Positions 7,057-11,696 of a DNA stretch of 11,696 nucleotides are shown piece after piece (the stretch's first letter is position 1; each line of letters opens with the position of its first letter). Below the pieces are notes generated by a model, which saw only the letters and a program-made list of their open reading frames with translations, had not been told where the DNA came from and did not search any database. The position numbers and the translations under genes were made by a program. The DNA comes from Thalassiosira profunda (lineage: Eukaryota; Bacillariophyta; Thalassiosirophyceae; Thalassiosirales; Thalassiosiraceae). The DNA is taken from NCBI GenBank assembly GCA_036939355.1, contig JALLAP010002871.1:1-11696 (forward strand), written 5' to 3'.

Positions 7057-9507
7057 ATGGCCCGCCGGGGGCTGTCAATCCTCGCCGGCCTCGCCCTGGT
7101 GCCGCCGCTCGCGTGGACGTTCAGCTGCGGCGGCCAACGGACGCCTCTGGATGACTCGCGGTCGCTGTTGACTGGTTGTGCACGTGATGTGCAATTGCAG
7201 CAGGTTGATGGATTGCAGTGCACCCGATGCCCGACGCGGCTCCGCGCCTGGCCCAAGCGGGGCGACGGCTACGACGACGATGAGGGTGGCTACGATAATG
7301 ACGACGAGGAGGGCGACGACGAGCCGCCCGACCTGTCGACAAGTCCCCAGGAGTTCTTGTACAGGATGCAGCAGCGAAAGGGCCTCGACGTGGCGCCCGC
7401 CCCGGCCCCGCGGCCGGAGCCGAAGGCGAGGCCCACGTTCAACAACAACAAATCTTCCTTTTCGAGTAGTGGTGGAGGCCTTGGGAGGGGCGGAAAGAAG
7501 GGCGGCGGCGGCGGCGGCAGCAAAGATACGACGGTCTTCGTGTGCACGAGCTGCGGGAACGAGTTCCTCCAGTGGCGGGGCAAGTGCACCGCTTGCGGCG
7601 AGTGGAACACCATCCAGGAATATCGGGCGGCCGGAAGCAACAGTCGAAAGTCTACGGGTGGCCTGGGACGAGGGTTGAATGGCGGTGGCAGGCCGCCGAC
7701 GTTCGGGGATGCCTTCCGCAAGAGCGGCGCCTCGTGGCTGGACGGCATCGACGGAGGGGGTGGGGTGGGTGGAGGCGGAGGGCCGGTACGAGTGACGGAC
7801 GTTTATGAGGACATCCTATCTGACTCCGACGGAGGCGAGGGCTCATCGTGGGACGACGCATATGCGAGGGGTGCCAAAGAGTGGAGGACGTCGGTTCCCG
7901 ATGACAGCGAGATGAATTCCGTACTGGGCGGGGGATTGATGCCCGGCTCCATCTGTTTGGTGGGTGGGGATCCAGGCGTGGGGAAATCAACGCTTCTACT
8001 CCAGATGGCCGGGAGCGTGGCGTCGATGGCCGAGCGCTCGCTGCAGTTTCAGGGAGTGGGGATGGGACCGCCCCAGCCTTCGCCGACGACACCATCGGAG
8101 GGTGAGACAGAGCCCGCTGGAGAAAACAACAAGGCACCAAAGCCACAACAGCAAAACGGTGGCCCTGTCTTGTACGTGTCGGGCGAGGAGAACGCCAACC
8201 AGATCGCCTCGCGAGCGTTGAGACTAGGCATACAGGATCCAGAGCTGCTGCTGTGGTGCGAGACGGACGCGGACTATATCGCAGACATGGTGGCAAACGC
8301 TGCTCACAATGATCTAGCGTTCGACGATCAAATGAGCGACGACTTGCAATCCACCAAGTCGCCACCACTGTCAAAACTGCCATCGCTGGTCATTATCGAT
8401 TCAATACAAACCATGCTCTGCGATGCCGCCGGGGCCTCCGCTGCGGGAGGGATCACGCAGGTACGGGAGTGCGTGGGCCTCTTCCTCCGTCTCGCAAAAT
8501 CGACTGGGGTTCCCGTCATGCTCGTGGGACACGTCACCAAGAGCGGCGATGTGGCAGGACCTCGAACCGTGGAGCACATGGTCGACTCTGTTCTCTACTT
8601 GGAGGGTGGCGGACTGCTCGGGAGCGGTGGCAGTGATGGCACCGGCGGCGTCTCGTCGTTGCGAATACTCCGCGCGGCCAAGAACCGCTTCGGCTCCTCG
8701 GAGGAGGTGGGCGTGTACGAGATGGGGCGTGGGGGACGCCTCGTGCCCGTGTCGGATCCCTCGTCGTTCTTCCTGTCCACGCGGCAGGACAACGCCGACG
8801 CCGAGGGGTGCGCCATTTCCGTGGTGTTGGAGGGCATCCGATCCATGACGGTGGAAGTGCAGGCGCTTGTGGCGTGGAGCGCCGGGTCGGGCGGCTACAG
8901 CGGACGGAGAATCGTCTACGGGGTGTCGAATTCGCGGTTGCTTCTCATCTTGGCGGTGCTGCAGAAGCGGTACGGCATTTCGTTCCACCGACGAGACGTG
9001 TACGTAAACGTCGTGGGTGGGATGCGCCTGGGATCAGGAACGGGGAGCGGCGGCGGGTCGGACCTCGCCGTGGCAGTAGCGTTGGTGAGCAGCCTGTTGG
9101 GGATACCGGTGCGGACCGACACGGCGTTCGTGGGCGAGGTCGGATTGCTGGGCGAGCTGCGGCCGGTGCACTCGCTCGAGAAACGAATTGGCGAGGCCCG
9201 GCGGATGGGCTTCTCCCGGATCGTGGCGCCGTCTTCCGCATCCGGCAAGAAAAAGAAGAAGGTGGATGCAGGACCGAAGGAGGTCTCAGTGGGGGGCATC
9301 ACCCAAATCATGTGCGACAACGTGCTGGACGCTGTCAACTGCGGCCTCGTGGACAGCTTGCCCACCCGACGAACGAGAAGTGGCCCAAAGCTCATCAAGC
9401 CAAAGCGAGAGTCGAGAGAAGGCGGAAGCCGGAGAGGGGCGAGACAATTCGGCATGGACGAGATGGATGTTATTCTGGACGATGAGGAGGATGACATCTT
9501 CGAGTGA
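7057..9507 (+). CDS. radA: RadA/Sms-type recombination ATPase, probably plastid-targeted
   Basis: 816 residues, against about 460 for bacterial RadA, which promotes branch migration in homologous recombination. Residues 1-20 resemble a signal peptide and run into AWTF, like the aromatic +1 position of diatom-type plastid presequences; an acidic low-complexity segment (70-92) follows. Domains: C4 zinc finger C163/C166/C177/C180 (CTSCG...CTACG); Walker A GDPGVGKST (304-312); YVSGEENANQ (373-382); Walker B LVIIDS (444-449); GHVTKSGDVAGPR (491-503); the RadA-specific KNRFG (542-546); and a Lon-protease-like C-terminal domain (about 580-770; VNVVGG, DLAVAVALVSSLLGIP, FVGEVGLLGELRPV). Lineage-specific insertions are Gly-rich (138-155, 200-243), Pro/Gln-rich (about 326-368) and acidic (about 412-440). 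A basic then acidic tail (DDEEDD) ends the protein. Residues 334-365 could be a retained intron. The gap from the GH72 stop is only 116 bp. Confidence 0.93.
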   Translation: MARRGLSILAGLALVPPLAWTFSCGGQRTPLDDSRSLLTGCARDVQLQQVDGLQCTRCPTRLRAWPKRGDGYDDDEGGYDNDDEEGDDEPPDLSTSPQEFLYRMQQRKGLDVAPAPAPRPEPKARPTFNNNKSSFSSSGGGLGRGGKKGGGGGGSKDTTVFVCTSCGNEFLQWRGKCTACGEWNTIQEYRAAGSNSRKSTGGLGRGLNGGGRPPTFGDAFRKSGASWLDGIDGGGGVGGGGGPVRVTDVYEDILSDSDGGEGSSWDDAYARGAKEWRTSVPDDSEMNSVLGGGLMPGSICLVGGDPGVGKSTLLLQMAGSVASMAERSLQFQGVGMGPPQPSPTTPSEGETEPAGENNKAPKPQQQNGGPVLYVSGEENANQIASRALRLGIQDPELLLWCETDADYIADMVANAAHNDLAFDDQMSDDLQSTKSPPLSKLPSLVIIDSIQTMLCDAAGASAAGGITQVRECVGLFLRLAKSTGVPVMLVGHVTKSGDVAGPRTVEHMVDSVLYLEGGGLLGSGGSDGTGGVSSLRILRAAKNRFGSSEEVGVYEMGRGGRLVPVSDPSSFFLSTRQDNADAEGCAISVVLEGIRSMTVEVQALVAWSAGSGGYSGRRIVYGVSNSRLLLILAVLQKRYGISFHRRDVYVNVVGGMRLGSGTGSGGGSDLAVAVALVSSLLGIPVRTDTAFVGEVGLLGELRPVHSLEKRIGEARRMGFSRIVAPSSASGKKKKKVDAGPKEVSVGGITQIMCDNVLDAVNCGLVDSLPTRRTRSGPKLIKPKRESREGGSRRGARQFGMDEMDVILDDEEDDIFE

Positions 9508-9984
9508 ACCGGAAGCTGCCCCCCAAGACAGCGACAACCGCACCAGATGGAGGAGAGTAGGCACGAAGCGAGGATCTGCATCTGCAGCGCATACTGCATA
9601 CATACAGAAGCACGCAAAGCGATCTCCGTGGGCCTTGACGGACTGACGGTAGAAGCGAGCTTCTCTGTGCATCTACGTAACTCTCTACTCGTTAATATTG
9701 TATTCGATTCATTGCCCCGCCCGCCCCCCAACAAAAGAACGTGCCGCCGAGCCAACGCATCCAATGCGCAACTCGGCCGCATCGCAGCCCTCCCGCAACC
9801 TCACTCCCGCCACCAACACCACACATCCCCGCCAACGCCCGCCCGGCGACGAAGACCCGTCCAACGCGTCCCCGTCGCGATTCCAATCCACAACCCCACA
9901 ATCCACAACCCCACAAACCGCCGCACCAACCAACCACCAAGACGCCACTCGCTCGACGTCTACGCCCTCGCGATCGTTCGACGT
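9508..9984. other. Intergenic region between convergent radA and coiled-coil gene
   Basis: 477 bp holding the two 3' flanks. The stretch 9880-9950 is rich in C and A on the plus strand, so it is G/U-rich in the minus-strand transcript, compatible with a downstream polyadenylation element. It includes a 15-bp perfect tandem repeat (9886-9915). An open plus-strand frame crosses the whole region but is not protein-like. Confidence 0.45.
9886..9915. repeat. 15-bp tandem repeat, two copies
   Basis: ATCCACAACCCCACA occurs twice in perfect tandem in the 3' flank of the minus-strand gene. Confidence 0.85.
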
Positions 9985-10001
9985 CTACGCCCTCGCGATC
10001 G
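9953..10001. repeat. 25-bp tandem duplication over the stop codon of the coiled-coil gene
   Basis: A 24-bp sequence at 9953-9976 is repeated perfectly at 9978-10001, a period of 25. The minus-strand stop codon (9987-9985) lies inside the second copy. Because 25 is not a multiple of three, the duplication could have created or moved the present C-terminus. Confidence 0.85.
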
Positions 10002-10929
10002 ACATCCGCCGGTCCCGCTTGTCCCGGCGGCGGCGCTTCCTCTTCGCGTCGTTCCACCTGTCGGCGAGCTCCTGGTTCCGGTCCGACATCGGCAGGGGAG
10101 CCGTCGACGCCTCGCGGACCGCCTTCTGCCTCTCCGGCTCGGTGATGGCGTTCAGCTGCTCGGTGGCGTCCCTCGCCTCCAGATCCTTCCGCTGGTACTT
10201 TTGCTCGAGCGCGTTGTACTTCGCAATGGGCACGGCGCCGGCGAACTTCTCCAACACGGTCATCAGCGAGTCTGTCGGCGCCGCGCTCGTTCCGTCTCCC
10301 TCGCCGCCGAACGTCGACGCCGAGTCCTCCGTCGAGTCCAACGTCGAGTCCAACGTCTTGCCGGTCGACACGGAGTTGGCCGAGCTCGCGGCGCCGGCCG
10401 GGACCACCTTCGGAACACCGCCGTCCGTTTGAGGCACGCCCTCGGGCGCGAAGAGGTTGCCCTTCTTCATGGGCGTGATGGCCAACCGGAGCGCGTTGAC
10501 CTCGTTGCTCAAGACCTTCACGGCGGAGGCGCACTCGACGACATCCACCTTGACCCCGCCGATCTCCGCCTCCAACTTCTTCCGGGTCTCGACGTGGTTC
10601 GCCGTGTCGTGATCGCGGCTCTCCTTCGCTACGGCCGACTGGTGCTGTTTGATGCCCGCGAAGCCGGTCTTGATATCAGCGGTCAGTTCGGCGTGCTTCT
10701 CCTCTCCCCGGCTGCGCGACGAATGGGAATGAGGACCATGAGAGGTAAAGGGCGCAACGGAACAGGAATTCGACGCCAGAACTCACGCCTCTGCACGCTC
10801 GATTTGCTTAAACCAAGCGCGGTTGCTCCGCGGGGCGGGGATGTTGCTTGGGGCGGGGATGTTGCTCCTCCGCTCCCCCCCGTGCGCCCGCTTCCGGGAC
10901 GGTGTCGCCTTGGCAGGAGTGGCACTCAT
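9985..10929 (-). CDS. Two-exon coiled-coil protein with basic C-terminus
   Basis: Exon 1 is 10929-10787 (143 nt, ATG at 10929) and exon 2 is 10711-9985 (727 nt, TAG). The 75-nt intron 10786-10712 begins GTGAGT and ends CGCAG. Splicing is phase 2 and gives exactly 290 codons, 289 residues. Without splicing the first exon stops at the TGA in the donor, and exon 2 has no ATG near its start. Residues 23-33 carry a tandem SNIPAP repeat. Residues about 53-130 are charged, Ala/Leu/Val-spaced and probably helical coiled coil; 134-193 is a Ser/Thr/Gly/Asp-rich linker with an LDST repeat (168-175); 195-247 is a second helical stretch. The end is strongly basic (KRKRRRRDKRDRR, 271-283), a nuclear-localisation-like cluster, matched by KRAHGGERR near the N-terminus. 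No family recognised. A nuclear, chromatin or spindle-related role would be a guess. Confidence 0.7.
10712..10786 (-). other. 75-nt GT-AG intron
   Basis: Donor GTGAGT (10786-10781) and acceptor CGCAG (ending at 10712) on the minus strand. The join keeps phase 2 and yields an uninterrupted frame on both sides. The intron contains the in-frame stop TGA for exon 1. Inferred from sequence without transcript evidence. Confidence 0.7.
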
Positions 10930-10937
10930 AGTTGCAA

Positions 10938-10963
10938 GGATCGATGGATCGATGGATCGATGG
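10938..10963. repeat. GGATCGAT octanucleotide repeat, 3.25 copies
   Basis: Three perfect tandem copies of GGATCGAT plus GG lie 8 bp upstream of the ATG of the minus-strand coiled-coil gene, in its 5' leader. Each unit contains the palindrome ATCGAT. Confidence 0.9.
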
Positions 10964-11023
10964 AGCCGTTGTTGGAATTGTGAGACGTCGCCAGCAGTCG
11001 CCCCAGCGCGCCCCCTCTCAAAC

Positions 11024-11042
11024 AGTGCACATCTTGTGCACT
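11024..11042. repeat. Perfect 8-bp hairpin
   Basis: AGTGCACA and TGTGCACT form a perfect inverted repeat around TCT. It lies about 95 bp upstream of the coiled-coil gene ATG on the minus strand. Each arm contains the palindrome GTGCAC, so this may also be two copies of a dyad binding site. Confidence 0.5.
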
Positions 11043-11286
11043 TTCAGGGTTTGCGCGCTTGAATGAATTGCTCGAATATTCGAAGGAATTTAAACCTGAG
11101 TGGCGCTTAACCGCGTGTTTGCTGCTTGCCGACGACCCAACCGACGCCGTCGTTGAGGGGCAATTTGGGCCTCTCGCCATGCGTTCATCTCGATCGTCTC
11201 CCCGCCTTCGCGACGAGGCAGATCTCTGGCGCCGCTGCAGCGCGCCGACGAGCCTTTGCCGGCGATCCCCTCCGCCTCGCGAGGGG

Positions 11287-11403
11287 CCGCTGCCCGCTGT
11301 ACTCGGCAGGGGTAAACTTTGCGAATAATGCCTAGACGGAGGCAAAACCCGCCGTTTTGCAAGTTTTGCAAAGTTTACCCCTGCCGAGTGCAGCGGGCAG
11401 CGG
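11287..11403. repeat. Long imperfect-palindrome (foldback) element
   Basis: The arms 11287-11322 and 11368-11403 are 36 bp each and are reverse complements with a single mismatch (T at 11300 against the C expected from the other arm). The 45-nt spacer holds its own hairpin, GCAAAAC (11342-11348) and GTTTTGC (11354-11360) around CCGCC. Three more Watson-Crick pairs after a G-T position extend the stem outward (11283-11286 with 11404-11407). Transcribed, it would form a stem of about 40 bp. It could be a foldback/MITE-like element, a small-RNA precursor or a terminator; no flanking target-site duplication is obvious. Confidence 0.85.
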
Positions 11404-11414
11404 TCCCGGCGTGT

Positions 11415-11540
11415 TCAAAAGGCGGCGTCGAGGCGATACAGTGGACTCCGCTGCCGTGACGTCGTCGCCGCGTCGCGGAAAGAAGCCGAGGACTTGACGA
11501 GGGGCTGTGTGCAGGCCTCCTCCGCTGGCTCTTTTGTGAT
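11415..11540 (-). CDS. Candidate terminal exon of a gene entering from the right (weak)
   Basis: On the minus strand a strong polypyrimidine tract ends in CTCTTCAG (11548-11541). Directly after it, a phase-0 frame of 41 codons runs to TGA at 11417-11415, with mixed protein-like composition (begins ITKEPAEEACTQPLVKSSAS). No upstream exon is visible before the window ends at 11696. The stop falls 12 bp outside the foldback element. Chance is quite possible; function unknown. Confidence 0.2.
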   Translation of the reverse strand: MTKEPAEEACTQPLVKSSASFRDAATTSRQRSPLYRLDAAF

Positions 11541-11696
11541 CTGAAGAGAGCGAGCAAGAGAAGAGGAGGGGGGGGGAGGGACGAGAGCTGTCTAGCTGTA
11601 CGTAAATGATATGTACACAAATAACCCATTCCAACTTTCACTAAGAGGTTGATACACCACACACGTTATCGTAAACCAACAAAAGGGCTCTCGTAA

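Larger units (their letters stand above)
10930..11696. other. Right-hand region without a confident gene
   Basis: 767 bp at the window edge. It holds the octanucleotide repeat, a short hairpin (11024-11042), a long foldback inverted repeat (11287-11403), a G9 run within a purine-rich tract (about 11541-11583), and two exon-like open segments (11048-11328 plus strand, 11415-11540 minus strand) reported separately. None can be assigned to a family. Confidence 0.45.

Noticed and set aside
8102..8151. GTGAGA...CAACAG as a 50-nt intron in radA
   Set aside because: Removal would shift the frame and destroy the conserved YVSGEE region. The 96-nt alternative from 8056 keeps the frame.
8916..9782. 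A 288-codon minus-strand frame opposite the radA 3' end (also 7652-8383)
   Set aside because: Antisense to clearly conserved RadA domains, and Arg/Pro/Ser-rich without motifs.
9547..10983. A 478-codon plus-strand open frame
   Set aside because: It is codon-aligned with the minus-strand coiled-coil gene, so it stays open because that gene rarely uses TTA, CTA or TCA. Its product is Arg-rich with no domain, and the minus-strand gene has a proper intron and helical regions.
1..11696. CRISPR array, tRNA, rRNA, transposase, integrase or defence system
   Set aside because: No regularly spaced repeats, no cloverleaf or TTCGA box outside coding DNA, and no motif of these families was seen on either strand.

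Overview
The window looks like nuclear DNA of a eukaryote with small, intron-poor genes on alternating strands and a GC-rich composition. A photosynthetic stramenopile, most likely a diatom with a GC-rich genome, fits best. The grounds are a bacterial-type RadA/Sms protein with a signal-peptide-like start followed by W/F-containing residues, as in bipartite secondary-plastid targeting; a GH72 beta-1,3-glucan enzyme; a 75-nt GT-AG intron; and very compact spacing. The genus is inference, and no ribosomal or organellar marker is present to settle it.

Layout, left to right: a small hydrophobic protein of unknown function (+, 568-1020); an RRM protein with a long Q/Y/G-rich prion-like region and an RGG tail (-, 1652-2956); a short single-pass membrane protein that seems to have suffered a 5-bp duplication near its end (+, 3312-3716); a GT25 glycosyltransferase (-, 4056-5211) whose 3' end is corrupted by an assembly join (72-bp direct repeat around a single N at 4148); a membrane-anchored GH72 beta-1,3-glucanosyltransferase (+, 5558-6940); an unusually long, probably plastid-targeted RadA (+, 7057-9507); and a two-exon nuclear-type coiled-coil protein (-, 9985-10929). 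The last 770 bp hold a long foldback inverted repeat and two uncertain exon-like segments.

The only pair with an obvious shared theme is GT25/GH72: two carbohydrate-active enzymes transcribed divergently from a 346-bp region, which could be co-regulated in glycoprotein or beta-glucan metabolism. RadA follows GH72 on the same strand after only 116 bp, but its job (organellar recombination) is unrelated. The other genes look like ordinary housekeeping or orphan genes.

I see no CRISPR array, tRNA, rRNA, transposase or integrase. The most useful observations are the assembly artefact in GT25, the intron-containing gene that a plain ORF scan breaks up, the foldback repeat, the apparent frameshift in the small membrane protein, the possible retained intron in RadA, and the missing signal peptide on GH72.
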